This document shows positions 1 through 8,769 of a stretch of DNA of 64,000 bases, in pieces. Position numbers and translations under genes: made by a program. The notes beneath the pieces were generated by a model. That model was given only the letters and a program-made list of their open reading frames with translations. It did no database searches and was not told where the DNA came from. The stretch comes from Tenacibaculum sp. Its GTDB lineage: Bacteria; Bacteroidota; Bacteroidia; Flavobacteriales; Flavobacteriaceae. The stretch is taken from NCBI GenBank assembly GCA_022448525.1, contig JAKVCX010000004.1:372001-436000 (forward strand), written 5' to 3'. The stretch's first letter is position 1; the number at the start of each line of letters is the position of its first letter.

Positions 1-113
1 GAAACTTCATAAAATTCATAAAAAACAAGAATTACGTTGAAAATAAAAAGTTTATAAATCGAATGATTGACCTAAAGAATGAGTTCTTAAAATTAGATTA
101 TTATGACGGATAG
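1..113 (+). CDS. C-terminal tail of an unidentified upstream gene (partial)
   Basis: Reading frame 3 is open from the window edge to a TAG at 111-113 and gives about 36 residues rich in Lys, Asn and Phe, ending LKLDYYDG. The stop overlaps the ATG of the next gene by 11 bases, which is typical of translationally coupled genes and suggests this is a real coding tail. TIGR03643 proteins often sit beside photolyase/cryptochrome genes, so this could be such a neighbour, but nothing in the short tail identifies it. Confidence 0.5.
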   Translation, partial: NFIKFIKNKNYVENKKFINRMIDLKNEFLKLDYYDG

Positions 114-369
114 ACAAATTGATAGAATTATAGAAATGGCTTGGGAAGATCGTACAACTTTTGATGCGATTAAATTTCAATTTGGTTTAAAAGAGCAGGA
201 GGTAATTGATTTGATGAGAAGAGAAATGAAACCTTCTAGCTTCAGAATGTGGAGAAAAAGAGTTTCTGGTCGTGCTACGAAACACCAAGCAAAAAGAGAT
301 TTTCCAAAAGGAAGATTTAAATGTACAAGACAAAGAAATATATCAAATAATAAAATTTCAAAAAGATAA
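103..369 (+). CDS. TIGR03643 / DUF2805 family small protein
   Basis: An 88-residue basic protein with the family's recognisable N-terminus (TDRQIDRIIEMAWEDRTTFD), a stretch resembling a helix-turn-helix (KEQEVIDLMRREMKPSSFRMW) and a highly basic tail. Family members are uncharacterised and commonly lie in photolyase/cryptochrome and SDR gene neighbourhoods; the SDR gene begins 5 bases downstream here. The Lys/Arg-rich C-terminus and helical middle suggest nucleic acid binding, which is inference only. It overlaps the preceding partial gene by 11 bases, so it is probably in the middle of an operon. Confidence 0.8.
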   Translation: MTDRQIDRIIEMAWEDRTTFDAIKFQFGLKEQEVIDLMRREMKPSSFRMWRKRVSGRATKHQAKRDFPKGRFKCTRQRNISNNKISKR

Positions 370-374
370 ACATC

Positions 375-1055
375 ATGAAAACTATTTTAGTAGTAGGTGG
401 AAGTAGAGGAATTGGAAAAGCAATTGTAGAAGAATTAAAAGAAAATCATATAATCATAAATTTTAGTAGGAGTGAAGGTGTTTCACATCCAAATGTAGCT
501 AATCATACAATCGATGCTACTTCAAGTGATTTACCTGAATTAGGTGATGAAATAAACGGATTAGTTTATTGTCCGGGAAGTATTAATTTAAAACCTATAA
601 ATAGATTGTCTTTAGATGATTTTAGAAGCGATTTTGAAATCAATGTAATCGGAGCTGTAAGAATTATTCAGCACTACATTAAACAGTTAAGGAATAGTAA
701 TTCTAGTGTGGTTTTATTTAGTACGGTTGCTACAAAATTAGGAATGCCATTTCATGCAAGTGTTGCCGCAAGTAAGTCTGCAGTAGAAGGTTTAACAAAA
801 TCCTTAGCAGGAGAATTTGCAACAAAGGTTAGATTTAATTGTATCGCTCCAACTGTAACTGATACTTCTTTAGCTGAAAAGCTTCTTAGAAATGATAAAC
901 AAAAGGAAAATATGGAAAATCGTCATCCTTTAAAGAAATATTTGCAGGCAGAAGAAGTTGCAAGTTTAGCTTCCTATTTATTATCTGATAAATCAAAAGC
1001 AATTTCGGGTCAGGTATTTCCTATCGATGCTGGAATTGTAAGTTTAAAGTTATAA
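375..1055 (+). CDS. SDR family oxidoreductase-like protein lacking the catalytic tyrosine
   Basis: A 226-residue short-chain dehydrogenase/reductase fold: N-terminal GGSRGIGKAI nucleotide-binding loop (residues 8-17), central VYCPGS segment in place of NNAG, an active-site Ser region (LFSTVA) and a C-terminal SGQVFPIDAG motif. In the YxxxK position the sequence is HASVAASKSAVEG, so the Lys is kept but Val stands where the Tyr should be. The protein binds a dinucleotide in all likelihood, but classical SDR redox chemistry is doubtful. It sits 5 bases after the TIGR03643 gene and 1 base before the CIA30 gene, so the three probably form one operon. Confidence 0.85.
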   Translation: MKTILVVGGSRGIGKAIVEELKENHIIINFSRSEGVSHPNVANHTIDATSSDLPELGDEINGLVYCPGSINLKPINRLSLDDFRSDFEINVIGAVRIIQHYIKQLRNSNSSVVLFSTVATKLGMPFHASVAASKSAVEGLTKSLAGEFATKVRFNCIAPTVTDTSLAEKLLRNDKQKENMENRHPLKKYLQAEEVASLASYLLSDKSKAISGQVFPIDAGIVSLKL

Positions 1056-1056
1056 A

Positions 1057-1590
1057 ATGAAATATATATTCGCCTTATTTTTTATGATACATTTTACTCA
1101 AGATAAAACAGTTTTATTTGATTTTGAAGAAGGTTGCAATATTTCTGATTGGCGAGTTACAAACGATACAGTTATGGGAGGAATTTCTTCCTCCCAAATT
1201 TATTTAAATGACTCTGAAAATGGTGTTTTTTCTGGTTTAGTTTCAACTGAAAATAATGGAGGTTTTGCTATGACAAGAAAGCCTTTGTTAGTTAATTTAA
1301 ATGATTCGGCAAAATTCGTGGAATTAAGAGTTAAAGGAGATAATAAAAATTATCAACTGAGAATTAAATCTCAGAGAAATCAGCGTTATTGGCACATACA
1401 AACGTTTAAAACTTCTGATTCGTGGGAAATAATAAAGTTGTCATTGAAAGACTTTTATGCTTCTTTTAGAGGTTATCGATTAGATATTGATAATTTTAAT
1501 GCAAATAAAATTGAAGAAATTGCTATTCTCATAGGGAATAAAAAGAATGAGAAATTTAAACTAGAAATAGATTATATTTCGGTTTATTAA
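1057..1590 (+). CDS. CIA30-family (NADH:ubiquinone oxidoreductase intermediate-associated protein 30) domain protein, secreted
   Basis: A 177-residue protein with a short hydrophobic N-terminus (KYIFALFFMIHF) that may be a signal peptide, followed by a CIA30 beta-sandwich: FDFEEGCNISDWRVTNDTVM, GGISSS, GLVSTENNGGFA and the C-terminal IGNKKNEKFKLEIDYI strand. The family is related to carbohydrate-binding-like jelly-roll domains. In mitochondria CIA30 helps complex I assembly; the bacterial role is not established. It starts one base after the SDR stop. Its 3' end overlaps the convergent sensor kinase by four bases. Confidence 0.8.
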   Translation: MKYIFALFFMIHFTQDKTVLFDFEEGCNISDWRVTNDTVMGGISSSQIYLNDSENGVFSGLVSTENNGGFAMTRKPLLVNLNDSAKFVELRVKGDNKNYQLRIKSQRNQRYWHIQTFKTSDSWEIIKLSLKDFYASFRGYRLDIDNFNANKIEEIAILIGNKKNEKFKLEIDYISVY

Positions 1591-3593
1591 ATCTTCCATG
1601 TAAATTTAATTGTAGTACCCATACCTTCTTCTGATTCAACATTTATTTTTCCTTGATTTTCAGAAACCAACTTTTGAACAATAGTTAGTCCAATTCCTGT
1701 ACTAGTTTCATCATCTTTATCAAGTTGACTAAACATTTCAAATATTTTTGAGTGATATTTAGCATCAATTCCAGGGCCATTATCTTTTACAGCAAAAACA
1801 TATTCGCTATCTGTTATAATTGCTGATATTTCAATAAATGCTTTTTCTTTGTCATTATATTTAATAGCATTACTGATTAAATTCTGGAATACATGTTCTA
1901 ATTCAAGCTTATTTGCGTGTACCTGTATATCTTCATCTGGTAAATGAAAAGTACTATCTGAATAATTTAAAATCTCAATAAGTTCATTTAGTAAACTATT
2001 TAGGCTAAATAGTTCCTTAGATTTTTTTCCTTTAGCAACTTTTGAATATTCTAATAATCCATTAATTAACGCATCCATTTTCGAAACTCTACCTTTGAGC
2101 AAGTCAAAATGTTTCTTTGCGCTTTCATCTAATACCAAATCTAAATCTTCTTCAATAAAAGTAATGAGCGTATGCATTGCAACTAATGGAGCTTTTAAAT
2201 CATGTGATACAATATGATTAAAACTATCTAGTTCGGCATTGTAGTTTTCAAGTTGTCTCAAGTTTTCTTTTAGTTCGATATTCACTTTTGACAATTCATT
2301 TGATTTTAATGAAATTTCTTTTTGTTGATTTACAGCTATGGCTCTTGATTTTTCCAACTGAACAAATGAATTAGAGAATCGAAACATTAATAACATCGAT
2401 AACATTAAAAAGACTAAAACATATCCAAAGTTCACATAAATTAGAGCATTTTCTAATTTTCCGATAAAAACAAAAATGTGTAAAAAGAATACTATGGTTC
2501 CTAAGAGAACACCAACAAGTAACAAAATAGAATCGTGTTTCTTTTCTTTAAATGAAGTTGCTATCACATAAAAAACATAAATAATGTTGAACAGCATATA
2601 CACTAAAAAAGGAAATACAAATTTTGTAAAATGTGGAGCGGGTAAAATAATAACAAGAAAACTTAAAATGTAAAAACCGTACACTAATATTTTCGAATAA
2701 ATTCGATGTGTAAAATTTTTGAATATTGTATTAAAGAATAAGCTAGCGGCAGTTCCTGCGTAAAACAGTGAAATGTATTCTATTCTTGTTAAAAAAGCCC
2801 AACTTATTGTAGGAAATATTTCAGCTATTGGGGCATATCTACTACTTAATGCCATGTAAGACAAACATACACATGCAATACCTAAGTGAAAAATGGCTCT
2901 GTCTTTATTCCAATAAAAGAAAAAGAATAGAAGAAAGAATAATCCAATAAATCCAAGACAGCCAATAAATAACATATCAGCCATGACTTTTTTACGGTTT
3001 TTAGAATTAAGGTATGAACTTTCTGCTACTGATAGTGGTTTATCCAGTCCTGCTTTATTATGATAGAAATTCGCAACTTGAATGATTATTTCAAAGTGTG
3101 ATTCATGAATATCTAAAGGAATTGTTTGATGATATCTTCTATGTAGCACATTATCTCGTACATCAGAAACTTTTCCTATTTCAGAAATTAACTTACCATT
3201 AACCCATGTTTTCGAAGCTGCATAAGCCGGTGGAATAAAAATAGAAGAATTTGGTCTATTTAATGGTAAGGTAAATTGTAATCGATAAGTTGCATACCCG
3301 AAAGAAGGTAAATGTTTTTCATTTAATTTAAAGTGAGTCCAACTAACTAATTCTACAATGCTATCTGGTTTTGATTGATTAGAAAAGTCTTTTGGCTCAA
3401 TTAATTTATTCCAATAAAATTCCCATCCCGAATCGAGTAGTGTTTCGGAATTTCGTGTAACGACCTGATTATTTGAGTGTACTCGTGTGCTATCCTTATG
3501 AATTAGATTAAAACCATGTCCAGCATGATTAAAAAATAAGATGGATATACAACAGAGAGTAAACTTCAAAAACTTTAAGTTTAATCTATACAT
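1587..3593 (-). CDS. 7TM-DISM sensor histidine kinase
   Basis: A 668-residue membrane sensor kinase. A signal peptide is followed by an extracytoplasmic 7TMR-DISMED2-type beta domain (about 45-195), seven membrane spans (about 205-410), a coiled coil (about 412-455) and a kinase core. The H-box is FNHIVSHDLKAPL with His464 as phosphoacceptor. The N-box is NLISNAIKYN, and DNGPGID and STGIGLTIVQKL are the ATP-lid motifs. DISM sensors are thought to bind carbohydrates or other small ligands, but no ligand can be assigned. No response regulator is adjacent, so it is an orphan kinase. It ends four bases inside the convergent CIA30 gene. Confidence 0.9.
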   Translation of the reverse strand: MYRLNLKFLKFTLCCISILFFNHAGHGFNLIHKDSTRVHSNNQVVTRNSETLLDSGWEFYWNKLIEPKDFSNQSKPDSIVELVSWTHFKLNEKHLPSFGYATYRLQFTLPLNRPNSSIFIPPAYAASKTWVNGKLISEIGKVSDVRDNVLHRRYHQTIPLDIHESHFEIIIQVANFYHNKAGLDKPLSVAESSYLNSKNRKKVMADMLFIGCLGFIGLFFLLFFFFYWNKDRAIFHLGIACVCLSYMALSSRYAPIAEIFPTISWAFLTRIEYISLFYAGTAASLFFNTIFKNFTHRIYSKILVYGFYILSFLVIILPAPHFTKFVFPFLVYMLFNIIYVFYVIATSFKEKKHDSILLLVGVLLGTIVFFLHIFVFIGKLENALIYVNFGYVLVFLMLSMLLMFRFSNSFVQLEKSRAIAVNQQKEISLKSNELSKVNIELKENLRQLENYNAELDSFNHIVSHDLKAPLVAMHTLITFIEEDLDLVLDESAKKHFDLLKGRVSKMDALINGLLEYSKVAKGKKSKELFSLNSLLNELIEILNYSDSTFHLPDEDIQVHANKLELEHVFQNLISNAIKYNDKEKAFIEISAIITDSEYVFAVKDNGPGIDAKYHSKIFEMFSQLDKDDETSTGIGLTIVQKLVSENQGKINVESEEGMGTTIKFTWKI

Positions 3594-3782
3594 CGGGGAA
3601 AGTCTGTTATAAACAATTGTACAATTTACATTTTCATTGACAATGTAGTTAATATTAATGACTTAGTGAAATAAGATTTTAATACAGACAACGCTGTTAG
3701 GAGTAAATTTGGTCGATAAAGTTATAATTATAAAGGTTTTCGATTTAAATAAATAGTAAAATAGTGTTTCAATATTTGGTAT

Positions 3783-3790
3783 TATTTTTG
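3783..3790 (+). promoter_or_regulatory. Bacteroidota-type -7 box (TATTTTTG) for the thioredoxin-like gene
   Basis: TATTTTTG fits the TAnnTTTG consensus of Bacteroidota promoters. It lies 28 bases before ATG 3819 but only 4 bases before the TTG (3795) chosen by the ORF track, which supports the ATG as start. Confidence 0.45.
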
Positions 3791-3818
3791 TTTCTTGAAG
3801 ACTGTAATTAAATACAAT

Positions 3819-4280
3819 ATGAGACAAGCTTTGATGTTTTTGATTGGTGCCTTTATAATATGTACTAATTCCTACGGACAAAATGATTTAGTTGAATCTC
3901 CTATAGATTCAATGTGGAATCTCACTTATAAAGAGGCGTTAGATCTATCGAAAAAACAAAAAAAGCCAATTTTACTTTATTTTAAAGGTTCAGACTGGTG
4001 TGGACCTTGTAAAAAACTTGATGAAGAACTGTTTAATACAGAAAAATTCAAGAAACTTTCGAAAAAGTATTTTGTTTTATATGAAGCAGATATTCCTATC
4101 AACCAAGATTTGTTATCTCCCAAACGATTAGAGAAGAATAAAAAATTGGCTAAGAAGTTTAAAGTTTCTTCATATCCAACGTTATTTGTTATTAATCATC
4201 GACAAAAAGTTCTAGGAGTTAAGAAAGGCTTAATTTTAACTGAATACTATTATCCCTTTTTTCAGAAATTCATAAAATAA
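3819..4280 (+). CDS. Secreted thioredoxin-family protein
   Basis: I place the start at ATG 3819 rather than the TTG at 3795 because it leads straight into a signal peptide (RQALMFLIGAFIICTNSYGQ) and a -7 box lies just before the TTG. The mature part of about 130 residues is a thioredoxin fold with the active-site motif SDWCGPCKK and the cis-Pro region SSYPTLFVI. CGPC is the reducing-type motif. The protein is probably periplasmic and may work in disulfide reduction or isomerisation or in protecting envelope proteins. It stands alone, followed by a strong terminator. Confidence 0.85.
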   Translation: MRQALMFLIGAFIICTNSYGQNDLVESPIDSMWNLTYKEALDLSKKQKKPILLYFKGSDWCGPCKKLDEELFNTEKFKKLSKKYFVLYEADIPINQDLLSPKRLEKNKKLAKKFKVSSYPTLFVINHRQKVLGVKKGLILTEYYYPFFQKFIK

Positions 4281-4281
4281 G

Positions 4282-4310
4282 AAAACCATTGCCAAGGCAA
4301 TGGTTTTTTG
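4282..4310 (+). terminator. Intrinsic terminator after the thioredoxin-like gene
   Basis: A perfect inverted repeat, AAAACCATTGCC / GGCAATGGTTTT, is followed by a T run directly after the stop codon. The A-run on the left arm means it could also act on the minus strand. Confidence 0.85.
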
Positions 4311-4336
4311 TTAGAACGTATTTAAGTTTTCTTAGG

Positions 4337-5434
4337 CTATTTTTGATTAATAACTCTAAATTCTGTTCTTCTATTCATTCTGTGTTCAGCTTCCGTACAT
4401 GTAACACCGTCCGAACATCTATTCTTTAGTTTTGACTCTCCATATCCTTTTGCAACTAGTTGGCTATCATTTACTCCTTTTGATATTAAATAATTTGCAA
4501 CTGCTTGAGCTCTTCTTTCTGATAAAGATAAATTTGATGCTTTTGATCCTCTAGAATCAGTGTGAGAAGCTAATTCAACTTGAACTCCATCTTTTAAAAC
4601 TGGTAATAATCTTGAATCAATTAATCTTTTTGCTGATGAAGTTAAAGTAGCACTTCCTAAGTTCCAGTTAATTGGTAATGGATTGTATGTTAACAATTCA
4701 CATTCAACTTCTTTCCAAGTTGTTAGTCCTCCTTTATTTACAAGTACTTCTTTTGTTACATTCTTGTATTTTGCAGGTACTGTTACTTCTTCTTTCCATG
4801 CATCTTTAACTAATACTGTTTTAGTAATTGTTTTATATATAGCAGGTATTTCTACCGTTCTAGTTGTCGGAGGTTTCACCATTACTCTTTTTGTATAGGT
4901 CTTCTCATATCCAGGAACATTAATTTTTTCAGTGTTCGCATCACTATTTAGTTTTGTGATTGGAATAGTTACATAACTTGCAGGTGTTGGCTTATAACAC
5001 CAGTATCTACAATCATTAGGATCACTAGATTCACAATCAGGAGCTTTTTCACTCATTTCCCATCTTGCAGATGCAGCTTTTGTCTCAATCGTTTCTTCAT
5101 CCGGCCTAAATGTAGCTTTTACGACTCTAAGCTTATTTGCATCTTCTTTTGCCGTGTAACTAACTTGTTTATTTTCCCATACTGCAGGTACAATCTCTAA
5201 TCTTTGTCCAGCTTCTTTAATAATAACTCTTTCAGTAACTGTTTTATACTCTGCTGGGTATGTAACGATTCTCTTGTAAGCCGGGGCTACTTCTAAGGTA
5301 ACATCTTCATTTTTCCAAACTTCTGGAGTTTTACATCTTACATAACACTTTCCTGGTTCTGGATTTTGAGGTAAATCTTGTGAAAATGCACTAACGCTTG
5401 TAATTGTTAATGCTCCCAATATTAGTTTTTTCAT
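4337..5434 (-). CDS. OmpA-family outer-membrane/peptidoglycan-binding protein with repeated N-terminal beta motifs
   Basis: A 365-residue secreted protein (signal peptide KKLILGALTITSVSAFSQ). Residues about 25-245 hold several degenerate repeats around the pattern PAxYKTVTxxVLVK (for example PAEYKTVTERVIIK, PAIYKTITKTVLVK, PAKYKNVTKEVLV). Residues about 255-362 form an OmpA C-terminal peptidoglycan-binding domain (ASHTDSRGSKASNLSLSERRA, NRRTEFRVI). The cysteines in the middle (CESSDPNDC) may be disulfide bonded. It probably anchors an outer-membrane structure to peptidoglycan. The role of the repeat region is unknown. It is monocistronic. Confidence 0.88.
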   Translation of the reverse strand: MKKLILGALTITSVSAFSQDLPQNPEPGKCYVRCKTPEVWKNEDVTLEVAPAYKRIVTYPAEYKTVTERVIIKEAGQRLEIVPAVWENKQVSYTAKEDANKLRVVKATFRPDEETIETKAASARWEMSEKAPDCESSDPNDCRYWCYKPTPASYVTIPITKLNSDANTEKINVPGYEKTYTKRVMVKPPTTRTVEIPAIYKTITKTVLVKDAWKEEVTVPAKYKNVTKEVLVNKGGLTTWKEVECELLTYNPLPINWNLGSATLTSSAKRLIDSRLLPVLKDGVQVELASHTDSRGSKASNLSLSERRAQAVANYLISKGVNDSQLVAKGYGESKLKNRCSDGVTCTEAEHRMNRRTEFRVINQK

Positions 5435-5693
5435 AATGATTATAATTTTTTATGATTTCTTCTAATGTTACGACACAACTAAATCATAAAAGTCACTGCT
5501 ATGTGTAATTTCATAATGTAGGAGTATGTTTAAAGAGTTAGTTTAATTTGTTATTCATGGTATATTTAGAGATAAGTTTTAATAACATTTTTACAATTCA
5601 GGATGAAATAACGACAATTCAAAAGTATTAGCTTCTATTTCCTAATTATTATATAGAGATTTGAGTCATAACCAATGCTTAAAACTTATTACT

Positions 5694-6125
5694 ATGACAA
5701 CATCAGAAATATTTTCAATTACAAATTTTATAGCAATGCCAATGTGGATCTTATTACTTTTTGTTCCTAAATGGAAAGTGACAAGATTCCTTATTGATTA
5801 TAAGATAATTCCTATACTATTATCTCTAGTTTATGCTTTTTATGTTATTCAGTATTTAGCTACAGAAGGCATGATGGATTTTGGAAGTTTAAATTCTGTA
5901 ATGGAACTTTTTACAAAAGAGAATGCCGTTTTAGCGGGTTGGGTTCATTACTTGGCTTTTGATTTATTAGTTGGAATGTGGATTGTTAATCAAAATAAAA
6001 AATACAATATTCATCAACTTCTAATTGCACCTTGTTTATTGGGAACTTTTATGTTTGGGCCAATTGGTTTTCTGCTGTTTATGATTATGAAATCTTTAAA
6101 AAAGACTGAAAATGAAATATCTTAA
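5694..6125 (+). CDS. ABA4-like family membrane protein
   Basis: I use ATG 5694 (MTTSEIF) instead of the TTG at 5661. About 143 residues with four predicted membrane spans. It matches the ABA4-like/DUF4281 pattern, including the FSITNFIAMPMWILLLFVP start, the GWVHYLAFDLLVGMW helix and a final FGPIGFLLF helix. Plant ABA4 is a neoxanthin synthesis factor; the role of the bacterial proteins is unknown. It overlaps the next gene by 14 bases and begins a four-gene run ending in a LytS/LytTR pair. Confidence 0.7.
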   Translation: MTTSEIFSITNFIAMPMWILLLFVPKWKVTRFLIDYKIIPILLSLVYAFYVIQYLATEGMMDFGSLNSVMELFTKENAVLAGWVHYLAFDLLVGMWIVNQNKKYNIHQLLIAPCLLGTFMFGPIGFLLFMIMKSLKKTENEIS

Positions 6126-6912
6126 TGAAGTAATTAATACCGTAAAAAAACAAAGTCCTATTCTGTTTAGTATTGTATTGATTCATTTATTATTTGCTAT
6201 TGTAGCTATTATCGGATTATTTGTTGATGAACGAACGTTGTTGGGAGTAAACGTATGGATTAAACCCTTAAAGTTTCTGATATCAGATGCTATTTTTTTA
6301 ATGACTTCTGGATATTTAATTACCTTCTATCCATATTCAAAAAAGAAAAGGAACATTATAAATAATATTGTTTCCTGCACTATTTTCTTTGAAACTGCAA
6401 TAATTGTAATGCAAGGAGCTAGAGGTGTTCAATCTCATTACAATCAATCTTCTTTAGTAGACGGCGTTTTGTTTGGAATTATGGGATTATTAATTGGAAT
6501 CAATGTTTTAATTATGGTATTAATGTTATTCGATTCGATAAGACTTAAACTAAATACCTCGAAATCGATTCAAATAGGAATCGTTTTAGGATGGGCCATC
6601 ATTATATTTGGAAGTTGGATTGGTGGACAAATGATCAGTCAAATGTCACATAATATTGGAGTTGCAGATGGAGGAGAAGGCTTACCTTTAGTAAACTGGA
6701 GTACAATCGCTGGTGATTTAAGAGTTGCTCACTTCTTTGGTTTGCATGCTATTCAAATTATTCCTTTATTCGCATATGCACTCTCTAAAAAGTTGAGTTT
6801 TACGATTAAGAAACAAGTGCTATTAGTTTTACTTTTTGGATTGTTATATGCTAGTTGGATTGGCTTTACATTTTATCAAGCCAAGCAGGGAATTCCATTC
6901 TTAAGATTTTAA
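6112..6912 (+). CDS. Polytopic membrane protein of unknown function
   Basis: A 266-residue protein with about seven hydrophobic segments and short loops. I do not recognise a family. A conspicuous loop contains GVNVWIKPLKFLISDAIF, and a later segment has VAHFFGLHAIQIIPLFAY, whose His residues lie within or next to membrane helices and could bind a cofactor. It overlaps the ABA4-like gene by 14 bases and ends 3 bases before the sensor kinase, so it may be the sensory or regulated membrane partner of that two-component system. Confidence 0.65.
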   Translation: MKYLNEVINTVKKQSPILFSIVLIHLLFAIVAIIGLFVDERTLLGVNVWIKPLKFLISDAIFLMTSGYLITFYPYSKKKRNIINNIVSCTIFFETAIIVMQGARGVQSHYNQSSLVDGVLFGIMGLLIGINVLIMVLMLFDSIRLKLNTSKSIQIGIVLGWAIIIFGSWIGGQMISQMSHNIGVADGGEGLPLVNWSTIAGDLRVAHFFGLHAIQIIPLFAYALSKKLSFTIKKQVLLVLLFGLLYASWIGFTFYQAKQGIPFLRF

Positions 6913-6915
6913 ATC

Positions 6916-7989
6916 ATGTTCATATTCAATAGAAAAAAACGAATACAATATCTAGGTTTTAATGACTTCTGGTTTAGTTTAATTGGAATTCTAATGCTAA
7001 GCTTTATTACCGATTATTTATTCAGTAAATCTTTTATCAGGTTACCATTTTCTATTGCAATTTGGAGTTGGAGTGTTTCGTTGTTTTATACCATTTGTGA
7101 TTGGATGATTCTTAGGGGAATATTAATTCTATTGAGAAAAAAATATCCAAATTTTAAAGACGATACTAAGAGAATTATCATCTTTATATCATCAATAATT
7201 ATTGTGGTTACTTTGGTAGATTACTTAGGTGGGAAGTTTATTAAATTCTTCTTTTCACTATTAGGTGATAATGTAAATCATACCACGCAATTAAGAATTT
7301 TGCTTCCAGTAACCATTATTACAACAATGACAATGGCTATTTATGAAGCTATATATTATTATGTTCGATTGAAAAAATCTATTCGTGAAGAAGAACAGAC
7401 AAAACAAATTATTATACAAGCACAACTCGATACGCTTAGAAATCAAGCACAACCACATTTTCTATTTAATAGTTTGAATACTTTAAGAGATATCATAGAT
7501 CAAGATCCTAAGGAAAATGCTAAAACATTTGTCGATAATTTATCGAACGTATACCGTTTTATTATAGAGTCTGGAGATTCAAATCTAATATCATTAGAAA
7601 AAGAAATCAAGTTTGTGAAGGCTTATATTCATATTCAAAAAGAAAGATTTGGTGATAACTTAAAAGTACATTGGAATATTCCTTCCCAATATTTGAATAA
7701 ACTAATTGTTCCTATGAGTTTACAACTTTTAACTGAAAACGCTATAAAACATAATGTGGTATCAAAATCAAAACCTCTTGAAATTTCTATTGAACTTATG
7801 GATAATAAACTATTAGTTTCAAATAATATACAATTGAAGTCTACCAAACTTCCTTCCACCAAAATTGGATTAAAAAATATAGAAAAACGATACAGTTTAA
7901 TTTCTAATACTCCAATTCAAATAGAGATGGATAATGATTCTTTTAAAGTATTATTACCTTTATTACAGTCATCTGATCTAAAGAAATAG
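6916..7989 (+). CDS. LytS/YpdA-type sensor histidine kinase
   Basis: A 357-residue kinase with four N-terminal membrane spans (about 18-150) and a His_kinase (PF06580-type) domain. The phosphoacceptor motif is AQPHFLFNSLNTLRDI with His181, and the N-box is LLTENAIKHNVV. There is no large extracytoplasmic domain, so sensing is probably in the membrane. The LytTR regulator follows after 2 bases and is the obvious partner. The two genes upstream are membrane proteins in the same operon. Confidence 0.9.
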   Translation: MFIFNRKKRIQYLGFNDFWFSLIGILMLSFITDYLFSKSFIRLPFSIAIWSWSVSLFYTICDWMILRGILILLRKKYPNFKDDTKRIIIFISSIIIVVTLVDYLGGKFIKFFFSLLGDNVNHTTQLRILLPVTIITTMTMAIYEAIYYYVRLKKSIREEEQTKQIIIQAQLDTLRNQAQPHFLFNSLNTLRDIIDQDPKENAKTFVDNLSNVYRFIIESGDSNLISLEKEIKFVKAYIHIQKERFGDNLKVHWNIPSQYLNKLIVPMSLQLLTENAIKHNVVSKSKPLEISIELMDNKLLVSNNIQLKSTKLPSTKIGLKNIEKRYSLISNTPIQIEMDNDSFKVLLPLLQSSDLKK

Positions 7990-7991
7990 TT

Positions 7992-8744
7992 ATGAATTTA
8001 CTTATTATTGAAGACGAACCAAGAGCTGCTCGACAATTAGAAAACTTACTTAATGAAAGTGGTTTAAACTTCAATGTATTGGAAATAATTGATTCTGTAG
8101 AAGATGCTATTTCTTGGTTTAAAATCAATAAGAATCCAGATCTCATATTTATGGATATTCAATTAGCAGATGGTTTAAGCTTTGAGATATTTCAGCATAT
8201 TGAAGTAGAATCACCAATAATTTTCACGACTGCTTTTGATCAGTATGCAATTCAAGCGTTTAAAGTAAATAGTATAGATTATTTGTTGAAACCAATTCAG
8301 CGTGAAGATTTAGATGCTGCCTTAACCAAATTCAATAAAACAAATTCTTCAAGTACTATTCAACCAACAATTTTAAAACAACTTCTTGATTCTATGCAAG
8401 AACCACAATATAGATCTGGAATTTTGGTAAAAGAGGGTAGTGGCTTTGTTCAAATCAAAACATCAGAAATATTGTATGCGTATTCTGAAAATAGTATCAC
8501 ATTTGGAGTTACGCATCACAAACGATTTATTATAGATGAAACAATTGATCAATTGTATTCTTCTTTAAATCATTCCCAATTTTATAAGATTAATCGCGGA
8601 CAAATTGTTTCTAAATCTTCAGTTGAAAAATTAAATTCACACTTTAATCATAGAGTTAAGCTATCAATCACTAATCCTAGAGATCAAGAGTTTATTGTAA
8701 GTAGACAAAAAACTAGTGATTTTAAACAATGGTTGAACTCTTAA
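7992..8744 (+). CDS. LytTR-family response regulator
   Basis: A 250-residue protein with an N-terminal receiver (acidic IIEDEP, phosphoacceptor Asp55 in IFMDIQLADG, Thr in FTTAF, Lys in YLLKPI) and a C-terminal LytTR DNA-binding domain from about residue 145 (GFVQIKTSEILYAYSENS, QFYKINRGQIVS). It begins 2 bases after the sensor kinase, forming a pair. LytTR regulators usually bind paired direct repeats near target promoters; I could not identify such sites here. Confidence 0.92.
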   Translation: MNLLIIEDEPRAARQLENLLNESGLNFNVLEIIDSVEDAISWFKINKNPDLIFMDIQLADGLSFEIFQHIEVESPIIFTTAFDQYAIQAFKVNSIDYLLKPIQREDLDAALTKFNKTNSSSTIQPTILKQLLDSMQEPQYRSGILVKEGSGFVQIKTSEILYAYSENSITFGVTHHKRFIIDETIDQLYSSLNHSQFYKINRGQIVSKSSVEKLNSHFNHRVKLSITNPRDQEFIVSRQKTSDFKQWLNS

Positions 8745-8769
8745 TTTTAAAAAGAACTAACAATCAATC

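Noticed and set aside
3663-3881. Minus-strand ORF of 72 codons overlapping the thioredoxin-like promoter
   Set aside because: Runs across the -7 box and start of a supported gene, and the sequence shows no domain.
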